Assembly: GCF_041468085.1 (NCBI RefSeq) | Contig: NZ_CP121016.1 | Span: forward strand, 1-62,804 | Length of the DNA stretch: 62,804 bases | Direction: 5' to 3' | Source of the DNA: Tistrella mobilis | GTDB lineage: Bacteria; Pseudomonadota; Alphaproteobacteria; Tistrellales; Tistrellaceae | Part shown: positions 24,282 through 32,317 of the stretch, one piece after another | Numbering within the stretch: position 1 is the stretch's first letter | Layout: each line of letters starts with the position of its first letter | The notes under the pieces: model-generated | Told to the model about the DNA's origin: nothing | What the model saw: the letters and a program-made list of their open reading frames with translations, nothing else | The model's database searches: none | Translations under genes and position numbers: made by a program

Positions 24282-24326
24282 GGGGTCAGGTCATGGGAGG
24301 TGCGACGGGTTGTTGACCGGCAGGCC

Positions 24327-25379
24327 TCAGGCCAACCCGTACCACGTCCCGCGTCCGGCCCCGTGCTGGACAAGATGGCCGTCTTCGGTCAATGCCCTCA
24401 GGTGATCCTTCACCGTGTTGCGATTGGCACCAGTGGCGCGGGTGGCTTCCTGTACCGTCACGCGGCCATGGCCGCGCGCCAGTTCGAGAATGGTGACGGA
24501 CAACTCCGGCAGCGTGCCGAGCAGCACCCGCTCCCGTTCCATCTTCGCTTCCAACCGCTGCTTCTGCCGCTGCAGGGCGCGCAGGAAGAATTCGACCCAG
24601 GGGGTCCAGTCGGGTGCTGCCGTGCGAATGGTCCCCTGGGTGCGGCGCAGGGCCAGGTAATAGCCTTCCTTGCTCTGCTCGATGACGCTCTCCAGCGAGC
24701 TGAATGGCACATAGGCGTAGCCTGCCTGTAGAAGCAGCAAGGTGGTCAGCACCCGCGACAGGCGGCCATTGCCGTCCTGGAAGGGATGAATTTCCAGAAA
24801 CACCACCACGAACACGGCGATCACCAACAGCGGGTGAAGATCGTTCGCCTCTTGCCGGGCGTGCACCCAGCTCACCAGCGCTTCCATGCGCTGCGGTGTT
24901 TCAAAAGGTGTGGCCGTGCGGAACACCACGCCCAGGCTGTTACCATCGGCGTCGAAGGCTTCCACATGGTTGTCGATGGTCTTGTAGGCTCCCCGGTGCC
25001 GCGCGTCTTTGCCCGAATGGACCAGCAGGTCGCGATGGAGCTGGCGGATATGGTTTTCCGTCAATCTGATGGCGTCGGCGGCGGAGAAGATGGTTTCCAT
25101 CACCTGCGCATAGCCTGCGACCTCTTCTTCATCGCGGCTGGTGAAGCTGCCGATATGGAGGTTGCTCAGCAGCTTCTCCACCTCGCGGTCGGTCAGCTTT
25201 GCCCCCTCGATGCGGGTGGATGAGCCGATGCTTTCGATGGTGGCAACCCGCCGCAGCTTCAACAGGCGCTCCGGTGCAATCCGACCGATGGCGCGCCAGG
25301 CTCCCTTGAACTCGTCGATCTCCGCGATCAACGAGAGCATGGTGGGGGTGATCTGCAAGGTGGTGGTGTTCGGTTCCAT
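24327..25379 (-). CDS. fic: Fic-domain protein with wHTH
   Basis: A 350-residue Fic protein. The catalytic loop is complete, HPFQDGNGR at residues 198-206. The inhibitory helix motif SSTRIEG at residues 53-59 (S/T-x-x-x-E-G) places it in the class with an N-terminal self-inhibiting helix. The C-terminal 60 residues (HGRVTVQEATRATGANRNTV, KDHLRALTEDGHL) form a winged helix. Such proteins transfer AMP to target proteins and are often solitary regulators. It is convergent with the virB operon, and two long direct repeats lie just before its start. Confidence 0.9.
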   Translation of the reverse strand: MEPNTTTLQITPTMLSLIAEIDEFKGAWRAIGRIAPERLLKLRRVATIESIGSSTRIEGAKLTDREVEKLLSNLHIGSFTSRDEEEVAGYAQVMETIFSAADAIRLTENHIRQLHRDLLVHSGKDARHRGAYKTIDNHVEAFDADGNSLGVVFRTATPFETPQRMEALVSWVHARQEANDLHPLLVIAVFVVVFLEIHPFQDGNGRLSRVLTTLLLLQAGYAYVPFSSLESVIEQSKEGYYLALRRTQGTIRTAAPDWTPWVEFFLRALQRQKQRLEAKMERERVLLGTLPELSVTILELARGHGRVTVQEATRATGANRNTVKDHLRALTEDGHLVQHGAGRGTWYGLA

Positions 25380-25455
25380 TTATCCATCCAATTCCATCCA
25401 TTTTTATGGCAGACATCCCACCATTTATCCATCCATTTCCATCCAATTCAGGGTG
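25380..25455. repeat. Two direct repeats upstream of fic
   Basis: The stretch CATTTATCCATCCAATTCCA and its near copy CATTTATCCATCCATTTCCA (starting about 25377 and 25422) each begin a 25-30-base unit of CCAT/TCCA repeats. They lie directly before the fic start on the minus strand, so they may be regulator sites controlling fic. Confidence 0.55.
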
Positions 25456-25547
25456 CGTTTTTCCACCGTGCCGGGGCTGTCTGGTGATGCGCTGGTCGGA
25501 TGAGTGCGGCGCCCTCTGTTGGGCGGCCGGTTGGCGTGGGCACTGCG

Positions 25548-25602
25548 TTGAAATACATAAAAACCATATATACGCAAAAACATTAATGTATATATGGAGA
25601 AT
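25548..25602. promoter_or_regulatory. AT-rich inverted repeat CCATATATAC between fic and abiEii
   Basis: CCATATATAC and GTATATATGG form an inverted repeat within AAAAACATTAATG-type DNA. It belongs to the same motif type found before parA (300-380), at 5113-5141 and at 8112-8141. From 25456 to 25704 I see no gene; a 65-codon frame at 25594 has no family features. Confidence 0.45.
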
Positions 25603-25704
25603 AGGATGTGCCCCGGAATATTGTCGCGCTGCACCGACCGGGCGCTCTTCTGCACGAAGCCTGTCGCTGATCGCCTGAAACAGCGGGCAGGCCAAACGGG
25701 CTGC

Positions 25705-26631
25705 TCACGGGAACAGCACTTTTTCCAGCGCCTCGGCCAATTCGCGCCGCTTGTCGGCGGACAGTTTCTTGAGATTGCGCTGTTTCCATAAGACGGCGGG
25801 CAGGTTCTGCGCGCCAACGATGCCGGGCAAGGTCCAGTCCGGCTCGCCGCGCTTGAAGCTGGTAAGGAAGCGCCGGTGATCTTCTGGCATGGCGGCCACC
25901 ATCTCGGCGATGATCGCCTCTCGCGCGGTCTCCAGGTCCGCAAGCGGGACAGGTTCCTGTGTCATGCCATCAAAGCCCCGCGCGAACTCCTTGTGCAGCG
26001 GCTTGCGGGTCGGGGCCAGAACTTCAGCCATCGGACGGTTGTGGCTGATGACATAAACCAGAAAGGCGCGACGCAACTCGTCACCGACGCCCTCGTTCTC
26101 CAGCAGGCCGCGCACATCAAAGAGGTCGCGCGGGTGCTGGCGGTCAAAGGCTGCCACGATCTTGCCCGCGTAGAGATCGGCGAAGGACACGACTTGCATT
26201 TCGGCGAAGCCAAAAGTGTCCTCGACAGCGGGAACCACGCTCATGACGACAGGATCATAGACCGCATCGCGGAGCACGGGGGTTACCTCGATCTTGATCT
26301 GCACGCCGGGCGTCCGAACGATCAGCTTGGTGATGATATCCTCATCGGCAGAACGCGAAGCATTGACGCTCGCGGTGGGGATACCCCGCTCGATCCGTTC
26401 TTTTATCCCCTGCATGGCGGCGTTGATTGCCGCAAGCGATGTGGCCCGGTCTTGGATCGGCAGATAAGTCAGGTCAATGTCTACGGAGAGGCGCGGCATG
26501 TCGCGCACGAACAGGTTGATCGCGGTGCCGCCTTTGAGCGCGAAAGCCCGCTCTTCCGCGACGAAAGGAAAGACGCGAATAAGCAGGGCGACCTGCTGGC
26601 GGTATGTGTCGAGGAAGGCCATGGAATTCAC
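25705..26631 (-). CDS. abiEii: AbiEii-type nucleotidyltransferase toxin
   Basis: A 308-residue toxin of the AbiEii/MenT nucleotidyltransferase family. The catalytic signature is FALKGGTAINLFV followed by LSVDIDLTYL (GG[ST] ... DxD). Later parts RDLFDVRGLLENEG and FLVYVISHNRPMAEVL also match. These toxins stop growth by modifying tRNA or similar targets and form type IV toxin-antitoxin/phage-defence pairs with AbiEi. I chose GTG 26631 because it overlaps the abiEi stop as GTGA; ATG 26622 is the alternative. Confidence 0.85.
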   Translation of the reverse strand: MNSMAFLDTYRQQVALLIRVFPFVAEERAFALKGGTAINLFVRDMPRLSVDIDLTYLPIQDRATSLAAINAAMQGIKERIERGIPTASVNASRSADEDIITKLIVRTPGVQIKIEVTPVLRDAVYDPVVMSVVPAVEDTFGFAEMQVVSFADLYAGKIVAAFDRQHPRDLFDVRGLLENEGVGDELRRAFLVYVISHNRPMAEVLAPTRKPLHKEFARGFDGMTQEPVPLADLETAREAIIAEMVAAMPEDHRRFLTSFKRGEPDWTLPGIVGAQNLPAVLWKQRNLKKLSADKRRELAEALEKVLFP

Positions 26632-27425
26632 AAGCCCCCAAGGTCGGATGGCACGGTGATGTTGTAGCGCGGATCGAGTTTGCCGCCTTTGACGAGGGCG
26701 CGTTTGCCCGAACCCAGATCGATGCGGGACATGTCGAGCCGGGATCGCCACGCATGGCGGTGGCGGTCGGCGAAGAAAAGAAAGAGCCGCTTCACCTTCA
26801 CGCTGGCGCAAGCCTCCAGCAGGGTTTGCAAGCGGCGCGGGCTTAAATCGCTCATCCCTTCCATCAAAGCATCGGCCTGATGGAAGCTTTCATGCTCGGG
26901 CAGCTCGTCGAGCAATTCGAGAACGGCGCGCTCCTTGCTGGAATATCGGATAGGTAAGGTCAGGCCGCCGGCGCCGACCATGACGGGGCTTGGCTCGGAT
27001 GGCGCGTCGACATCATCGGGAAACAACCGCAGGCTGTTGTGCCAGCGAAAGGTCATATCGAGTGGCAGGCTCGCCAGCCATGTCGGCGGACGCTTCGGTC
27101 CGTAAAGATGAACCTCGTGCATGGCTGTCGAAAGGTAATGGGCATAGCCTTGCTGTTCGAGCGCGGTGCGTCCGCCGACCGTCAGCGGAAGCTCCAGCAC
27201 CGTCTGGAGAGAAACGATCGCCTGCTGCCAGGTGAGCGGCGTGCGCGAGCGGCGATAGACGCGCCGCGCCGGGCTATTGAGCCAGCCCGCGCGAACATAC
27301 TGGCTGCGCAGCGCCGACGAGTAGCCGTGCGCCTCCATCCAGGCGGCATCAGCCAGGAGACCCTCGGGGAGTTCCTGCTGAAGCCGGTTTAGTTTTTTGC
27401 CAGAATGCATATCCATACTTAGCAT
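26628..27425 (-). CDS. abiEi: AbiEi-type antitoxin
   Basis: A 265-residue antitoxin. The N-terminal part has a winged-helix pattern (GLLADAAWMEAHGYSSALRS, YVRAGWLNSPARRVYRRSR) and the C-terminal part LELLDELPEHESFHQADALM, SPRRLQTLLEACASVKVKRL, which is the antitoxin domain. In this family AbiEi represses the operon and neutralises AbiEii. It lies upstream of the toxin with a four-base overlap. Several Met codons near the start (27425, 27416, 27410) leave the exact start open. Confidence 0.85.
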   Translation of the reverse strand: MLSMDMHSGKKLNRLQQELPEGLLADAAWMEAHGYSSALRSQYVRAGWLNSPARRVYRRSRTPLTWQQAIVSLQTVLELPLTVGGRTALEQQGYAHYLSTAMHEVHLYGPKRPPTWLASLPLDMTFRWHNSLRLFPDDVDAPSEPSPVMVGAGGLTLPIRYSSKERAVLELLDELPEHESFHQADALMEGMSDLSPRRLQTLLEACASVKVKRLFLFFADRHRHAWRSRLDMSRIDLGSGKRALVKGGKLDPRYNITVPSDLGGL

Positions 27426-27518
27426 TTTATGATATTTTTAAACCGATGTCGCGTTCGGATTTTCCAAGATTCGCTAAGTCATGCTTTGTATTTTGGGGAA
27501 TATATAAACCGTGGGGAG

Positions 27519-28497
27519 TGAATCGCGCCGGGTTTGCCGGAGGCTCCAACTCTTGAGAGGGTGGAGCCATGAGCAGCAGGACGACGAACAGGTTTGCCCC
27601 CGAAGTGCGTAGCCGCGCGGTCCGGATGGTTTTCGAGCACGAGAGCGATCACGCCTCCCGCTGGGCCGCCATCGCCTCGATCGCCGCCAAGATCGGCTGC
27701 ACACCGGAGACGCTGCGGCTGTGGGTGAAGCGGGCCGAGCGTGAGGGCGGTAAGATCGACGGCGCCGCCCCGGACCTGAACGCCCGCCTGAAGGCACGCG
27801 AGCGGGAGAACCGCGAGCTGCGGCAGGCGAACGAGATCCTGAGATGGGACTTCAAGGCGTTGTTCGTGGTCGACCGATCCGGACGACCATCTCGGACAAG
27901 GCAACGCCATGCCCGCATGACCTCGTCAATCGACAGTTCAGGGCGCCGGGACCCAACCGGCTCCGGGTCTCCGATTTCACCTATGTGGCGACCTGGGTGG
28001 GTTTCGTCTACGTCGCCTTCGTGATCGACGTGTTCGCGCGGCGTATCGTCGGTTGGCGGGCGAGCCGAACCGCGCATGCGAGCTTCGTTCTCGATGCCCT
28101 CGAGCAAGCCCGCCATGCGCGCCGGCCGGCACCCGGTGGTGGCCTCGTTCATCACAGCGATCGAGGCGGCCAATACCTGTCGATCCGCGACACCGAACGC
28201 CTCGCCGACGCCGGCGTGGTGCCCTCGGTGGGCAGTGTCGGGTATTCCTACGACAACGCCCTCGCCGAGACGATCAACGGGCTGTACAAAACCGAGGTGA
28301 TCCATTGGCGCTCCTTGGAAGCCGTCGGGTGTGCGACCCTCGAATGGGTCGACTGGTTCAACAACCGCCGGCTCCTCGGGCCGATCGGCAACATCCCGCC
28401 GGCCGGGGCCGAGCAACGCTGGTGGGACGAACAGGAGCGGGCGGCCATCGCCGCCTGACTCAATGCGCCGAGCCTCCGACGAACCCGGCGCGGTTCA
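27519..28497 (+). mobile_element. IS3-family element, internally deleted
   Basis: Inverted repeats of about 28 bases begin TGAATCGCGCCGGG (27519) and, on the other strand, TGAACCGCGCCGGG (ending 28497). A 3-base target duplication GAG flanks them (27516-27518 and 28498-28500). At 979 bp it is shorter than a normal 1.2-1.3 kb IS3 element because the end of orfA and the start of orfB are missing. Confidence 0.88.
27569..28458 (+). pseudogene. IS3-family transposase orfA-orfB with internal deletion
   Basis: OrfA begins MSSRTTNRFAPEVRSRAVRM and includes the HTH region HASRWAAIASIAAKIGCTPE and the leucine-zipper stretch ARERENRELRQANEILR. Immediately after, the sequence jumps (near 27845) into a late part of orfB in another frame: APGPNRLRVSDFTYVATWVG onward. 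The DDE residues of orfB are present (D in VSDFTYV, D in HHSDRGGQY, E in DNALAETINGLYKTE) but the N-terminal part of orfB is deleted. Inactive by itself. Confidence 0.85.
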
Positions 28498-28510
28498 GAG
28501 ACCATCTGCT

Positions 28511-28542
28511 TCGGCAGATTGGGAGTCAACGACCCGCAAATT
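28511..28542 (-). other. 32-base match to the CRISPR-like spacer at 36517
   Basis: Read on the minus strand, this 32-base stretch matches the spacer at 36517-36548 at 29 of 32 positions (differences at spacer positions 4, 13 and 26); two more C residues on the 5' side also match. The flanks show no CRISPR repeat. The 5' flanking triplet on the spacer-identical strand is ACC. It lies 13 bases from the right end of the IS3 element. Confidence 0.6.
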
Positions 28543-28650
28543 GGTAGCCGGAAGACCGCAATCTGGGAAGAAATAAGAAAAATTGCCATCTGCAATCGAG
28601 CTTTAGCAGGTTGCCGAAGAACGATCAGCGCTGAGCCTTCATCGGAACCC

Positions 28651-28690
28651 TCGCGGGATACCCCTCCCTTAAGGAAGGGGTATCCCGCGA
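28651..28690. repeat. 40-bp near-perfect palindrome at the broken lysR end
   Basis: TCGCGGGATACCCCTCCCTT is followed directly by its near-exact reverse complement AAGGAAGGGGTATCCCGCGA (one mismatch). Weaker symmetry extends outward (TCATCGG/CCGATGA at 28640 and 28697). The right arm lies in the lysR coding frame where that gene loses its C-terminus. It may be a foldback repair junction; it could also act as a terminator. Confidence 0.7.
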
Positions 28691-29199
28691 AATTCCCGAT
28701 GACAGTCGGAAAACTCGGGCGCGCCCGCCACGAATGTCAGGTCCAGCCTGTTGGCCCGAAGCCGCATGACGCTCTTTCGGGCGGCGCCCTCGGCGATCTC
28801 CACGTCAACGCCCGGATGCTGCTCTCGGTAGCGTTCAATCAGGGTCGCAAGAAAGCTGCCGGGGATAAGAGCATGGATACCGACGCGCAGCCGACCGTGC
28901 TCTCCCCGCGCCACCATGCCGGCGGTCCTGACCGCATGGTCGAGTTGGTCGATGCTGGCTGTCACCCGCTCGACGAAATGGCGGCCGGCTTCGGTCAGGC
29001 GGACTCCTCGTGCGTGACGCTCGAACAGCAGGATGCCAAGGTCGTCCTCCAGAGCCTTCACGCCGGCACTGACACTGGATTGCGCCACGCCGAGTGCATT
29101 GGCGGCGTGGCGGAAATTCAGATGCTCGGCGACGGCGAGCGTCTGAACCAGGGCAGTCATTGGAATGCGGCCGCTGTGTAGTTGAGGTGCGGAGTGCAT
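28669..29199 (-). pseudogene. LysR-family regulator, C-terminally truncated
   Basis: A 176-residue frame with a complete LysR DNA-binding domain (LAVAEHLNFRHAANALGVAQ, SSVSAGVKALEDDLGILLFE) and the first part of the effector domain (GEHGRLRVGIHALIPGSFLA). LysR proteins are about 300 residues; this one stops inside the palindrome at 28651-28690 after SDCHREFRGIPLP. It is probably non-functional or DNA-binding only. It lies 11 bases downstream of the MFS gene on the same strand. Confidence 0.8.
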
Positions 29200-29210
29200 C
29201 CGCGTATTTC

Positions 29211-30443
29211 CTAGCCGACGGCGGCGCATTTTGTCGCCTCCTTGCTGATTAGCAAGCGATGCGTGAACGCCCAAGTCAACAATGCCGCCGCGCTGAAGGC
29301 TGCCCCCAATACCGAAACCCCGATCCAGCCGGCATGGGCATAAGCCATCGTCGCGGCAATGGCCCCGATGGCGCTGCCGAGGGAGTAGAACGCCATGTAG
29401 CCACCGACGAGACGGCTGCGCGCCTGCGGATGCCGGTCGAAGATGATACTCTGGTTAGTGACGTGTATTGCTTGCACCCCGAGGTCTAGCAAAACCACAC
29501 CGACGAAAAGGGCAGGAACGAACCACGGCAAAAGTGCGATCAGCCCCCATGACGCCAGCAGAAGTGCAAGCGAGACGCCCGTGGTCCATTGGCCGAAGCC
29601 TCGATCCGCGAGCCGGCCCGCGCACGTCGCTGCGATGGCTCCGACCATGCCAAGCAGTCCGAACAGACCAATTTGGGTATGGGAGTAGTCGAACGGCTTG
29701 GCGCTGAGCGGCAGCACCAGCGCGGTCCAGAACGTGCTGAACGACGCAAAGATCAGCAGGGCGAGGATGCCGCGAACAAGCAATATCCGATCGGTCAGGA
29801 ATAGGATGGGGATCGAGCGCAGCGTTGCGGCATAGCTGTCGGCGCTGTCTGGGGGCAGGTTGCGCGGCAGGACACGAAGCAACAGGCCGACCATCGCCAG
29901 TGTGAGAGCCGCCGATGTCAGATAAACGGCGCGCCAGCCGCCGAGATCAGCGAGCACCCCAGCAACGAAGCGTGCACCGAGGATGCCAATTACTACACCG
30001 CTCGTCACTGTACCGACAGCCTTGCCGCGCTCGGCGGGCGTGGCGAGCGTTGCCGCAAAAGAAACCAACACCTGAACGACCACGGCGAGCAACCCTACCG
30101 CCGCCATGCTGGCCAGCAGGATCGCCTCCGTCCTTGCCGTGGCGACGGCCACCAAAGCGATAGCGGACAAGAAGCCTTGGCCAACGATGAGACGACGGCG
30201 ATCAACCAGATCGCCCAGCGGCACGATGAAGATCAGGCCTAACCCATAGCCAGCCTGCGTCAGCGTCACGACGAGGCCGATGGCGGCAGGTGAAATACCG
30301 AAATCCTGTGCCATCGAGTCGAGCAAGGGTTGCGCGAAATAGATGTTGGAGACGCTGAGACCGGCGGCGATGGCGAAGATCAGCGTGGTGATCCTCGGCA
30401 ATCCGCCATCCGGCCGGTGCTGTGGGCTGTTTCTGTGCTGCAT
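29211..30443 (-). CDS. MFS efflux transporter
   Basis: A 410-residue major facilitator with 12 hydrophobic spans; the motif-A-type loop is PLGDLVDRRRL after the second span, and an early span reads IFAIAAGLSVSNIYFAQPLL. Such proteins usually export drugs or small metabolites. Start ATG 30443 chosen; a longer frame begins at 30467. It is divergent from hxlR with two operator-like inverted repeats between, so HxlR-type control is likely. Substrate unknown. Confidence 0.85.
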   Translation of the reverse strand: MQHRNSPQHRPDGGLPRITTLIFAIAAGLSVSNIYFAQPLLDSMAQDFGISPAAIGLVVTLTQAGYGLGLIFIVPLGDLVDRRRLIVGQGFLSAIALVAVATARTEAILLASMAAVGLLAVVVQVLVSFAATLATPAERGKAVGTVTSGVVIGILGARFVAGVLADLGGWRAVYLTSAALTLAMVGLLLRVLPRNLPPDSADSYAATLRSIPILFLTDRILLVRGILALLIFASFSTFWTALVLPLSAKPFDYSHTQIGLFGLLGMVGAIAATCAGRLADRGFGQWTTGVSLALLLASWGLIALLPWFVPALFVGVVLLDLGVQAIHVTNQSIIFDRHPQARSRLVGGYMAFYSLGSAIGAIAATMAYAHAGWIGVSVLGAAFSAAALLTWAFTHRLLISKEATKCAAVG

Positions 30444-30467
30444 GATGATCCCGTCTGTGAAGCTCAA

Positions 30468-30528
30468 TCTGGTTTCATATTGAGACCACTTGCATACACG
30501 GAAATCTAGTTCTATTTTAGAACCAGAT
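30468..30528. promoter_or_regulatory. Two operator-like inverted repeats between mfs and hxlR
   Basis: TCTGGTTTCATATTGAGACCA (first 20: TCTGGTTTCATATTGAGACC) at 30468-30488 and ATCTAGTTCTAT-TTT-AGAACCAGAT at 30504-30528 both have GGT/ACC half sites with AT-rich centres. They sit in the divergent promoter region and are good candidates for HxlR binding. Confidence 0.5.
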
Positions 30529-30551
30529 TTGGATGATGGAGATCGGTGATC

Positions 30552-31043
30552 ATGGTCAAACGGGTCAGCCTTTGGGATGCCGGTTGCCCGGTAGCGCGGG
30601 CGCTGGATGTCATTGGCGATTGGTGGTCGCTGCTGATTATCCGCGACGCTTTCGATGGTGTGCGGCGTTTCGGCGAGTTTCAGACAGGCCTCGGCATCGC
30701 CAAGGGGATGCTGGCGACGCGGCTGCGCGATCTGATCGAGCGTGGCATCCTGGAACCCGCACCAGCTTCAGATGGCTCCGCCTACAAGGAGTATGTCCTG
30801 ACCGAGAAAGGACGTGGGCTTTTTCTTGTCATTGTCGCACTGCGCCAATGGGCCGAAGACCATCTCTATCACCCGAACGAACCGAAATCCTCACTGCTGG
30901 ATACCAAAACTGATGCTCCCGTCGCCCGATTAGAATTGCGTGCGCAGGACGGCAGACTTCTGGATTGGAGCGATACCGCAGTGCGGAAACCGACAGCAGC
31001 TGAGTCCCGACCCGCGTCGGTCAGGCGGGCAAGGCACGCATGA
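30552..31043 (+). CDS. HxlR-family transcriptional regulator
   Basis: A 163-residue winged-helix protein: WDAGCPVARALDVIGDWWSL, LIIRDAFDGVRRFGEFQTGL, then ATRLRDLIERGILEPAPASD and YVLTEKGRGLFLV. The Cys in the first segment is a conserved redox-sensing position in several HxlR proteins. The normal family length is about 110-150; the last 20 residues run into decayed lysR sequence, so the C-terminus may be extended by rearrangement. ATG 30552 follows TGGAG; GTG 30546 is an alternative. Confidence 0.83.
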   Translation: MVKRVSLWDAGCPVARALDVIGDWWSLLIIRDAFDGVRRFGEFQTGLGIAKGMLATRLRDLIERGILEPAPASDGSAYKEYVLTEKGRGLFLVIVALRQWAEDHLYHPNEPKSSLLDTKTDAPVARLELRAQDGRLLDWSDTAVRKPTAAESRPASVRRARHA

Positions 31044-31170
31044 CGCTCGAACAGGAAGATGCCAAGGTCTTTCTCTAAGTTCAATCATAAGCGCGTTTGC
31101 GCTTTGACTGGCTTGCACCGAGTGCTTCTGCAGCGTGCCGAATATTCAGAGCTCAGCGACCTCTATGCCT
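30990..31170 (-). pseudogene. Decayed LysR DNA-binding domain
   Basis: Across several frames the minus strand reads FRHAAEALGASQSKRA-like fragments and then LEKDLGIFLFERHACLARLT, DAGRDS. This is the helix-turn-helix end of a LysR protein similar to the one at 29040-29150 (LGILLFERHARGVRLTEAGR). Stops and frame changes show it is dead. It lies beyond hxlR, so remnants of related lysR genes flank the mfs-hxlR pair. Confidence 0.6.
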
Positions 31171-31196
31171 GGCTTATAGATGCCATGGGTATTTTA

Positions 31197-31219
31197 GGGA
31201 CCGAGCGGTGCTCGGTCCC
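31197..31219. terminator. Strong hairpin, probable terminator
   Basis: GGGACCGAGC-GGT-GCTCGGTCCC is a perfect 10-bp stem with a 3-base loop. It lies past the stop of the methyltransferase gene (minus strand) and after hxlR (plus strand). The T-rich stretch next to it on the minus side (TAAAATACC) is modest. Confidence 0.55.
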
Positions 31220-31275
31220 TCTCGTTAGCCTTGTTGCGCCTTCTCGCAACCACGCACCGCGCGAAAGGAGGCGCG

Positions 31276-32004
31276 TCAACGCGCTGCGGATATGAGAAGC
31301 ATCATCGGCCTCTCAATCTCATCCTTTAGTTCAGGATTGGTTCTGATCTGCTCGGCAGACGGTGCGAACTCCTCAACGGCCTGAATTGTAAAGCCGGCTT
31401 TGATCAGAGTGTTCAGCGTTGTGCCTATGGTCCGATGATACTTCAGCACACCCTTGGCAAACCAGTCGGTGCGACGTTCGCCTTCAATTGAATAACGATT
31501 GACCGGCCAAGTCATTCGTCCATCCTCATCTCTGATCCAATGGGGATGAGATGCGGCCATGAAGATCGGATGCTCAATTGTGAACACGAGGCTTCCACTT
31601 GGCACTAGAGCTTGGTGAAGCATTTGAGCCAGTCGCGGAAAGTCCTTGACGTAGTGGAAAGTCAGGGCGCTGTAAGCTAAATCAAAAGCTGCCGCTGGCA
31701 ACTCTACTATTTCTATATCCGCCTTTCGGTATTCGATTTCCGGATCGGCGGTGTCCGCTTTTGCGCGGCTGATCATGTTATCGGACAGATCGAGAGCAAG
31801 GACTGAAGCCGCCCCTTGCTCGCGCATCCACCGCGAAGCCCAGCCGAAACCACACCCGAGATCGACCACACGTTTCCCCGCCAGATCGGGCAACATTGCT
31901 TGGATCGCGGGCCACTCGGGAGCACCGTTCAAGCCATGCACTTGGCGAGGTAACTGACTGTAGCCAGAGAAAAATTCGGGATTGTCGTAGATATTCTGTG
32001 CCAT
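31276..32004 (-). CDS. Class I SAM-dependent methyltransferase
   Basis: A 242-residue methyltransferase with motif I RVVDLGCGFGWASRWMRE, motif II-type LALDLSDNMISRAK, and FDLAYSALTFHYVKDFPRLA downstream. The overall pattern resembles the UbiE/BioC-like small-molecule methyltransferases. ATG 32004 is chosen because TGGAG lies seven bases upstream; an ATG at 32016 is in frame. GC content is lower than in the plasmid backbone, suggesting separate acquisition. Substrate unknown. Confidence 0.83.
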   Translation of the reverse strand: MAQNIYDNPEFFSGYSQLPRQVHGLNGAPEWPAIQAMLPDLAGKRVVDLGCGFGWASRWMREQGAASVLALDLSDNMISRAKADTADPEIEYRKADIEIVELPAAAFDLAYSALTFHYVKDFPRLAQMLHQALVPSGSLVFTIEHPIFMAASHPHWIRDEDGRMTWPVNRYSIEGERRTDWFAKGVLKYHRTIGTTLNTLIKAGFTIQAVEEFAPSAEQIRTNPELKDEIERPMMLLISAAR

Positions 32005-32317
32005 GATAAACTCCATCTATGGTGATGGACGAGGCACAGTGCTCATGCAGGAAAACCTCGTCCACGAGGGGCGAGGTCGAGGTATCGTCCGCTAACGATC
32101 GTTTATTGCGGCCGAGCTCCCGACATCCCGCCAATTGGGATGCCGGCCAAACGGGCGACAATGTGGGTATCCTTCTCAATCATGACAAAAGGATAATTTC
32201 TGGCACCGGAGGCGTCAACACTGGTCTTGCTTCACCGTCTTTGTCAATAAATGGAGGATCGGCTGCCTTGGTAGTATGCCAATTTTGGCTACGGATATCA
32301 GTTGCCATCTACTATGA
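32005..32317. other. Intergenic region without a visible gene
   Basis: About 310 bases between the methyltransferase and the IS5-family element. It includes CATCCCGCCAATTGGGATG, an inverted repeat ATCCC/GGGAT, and moderately AT-rich DNA with no plausible coding frame. It probably contains the methyltransferase promoter. Confidence 0.5.

Noticed and set aside
25594..25791. 65-codon frame before abiEii
   Set aside because: It overlaps the abiEii 3' end antisense, has no family features and its composition is not gene-like.
28498..28620. Possible second CRISPR array around the spacer match
   Set aside because: The flanks of the 32-base match do not resemble the repeats at 36488 or 37269, even after removing the IS3 element, so only a protospacer-like match is claimed.
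32085..32150. CGCTAACGATCG-type sequence resembling an integron attC start
   Set aside because: No matching second half-site, no gene cassette and no integrase of the IntI type nearby.
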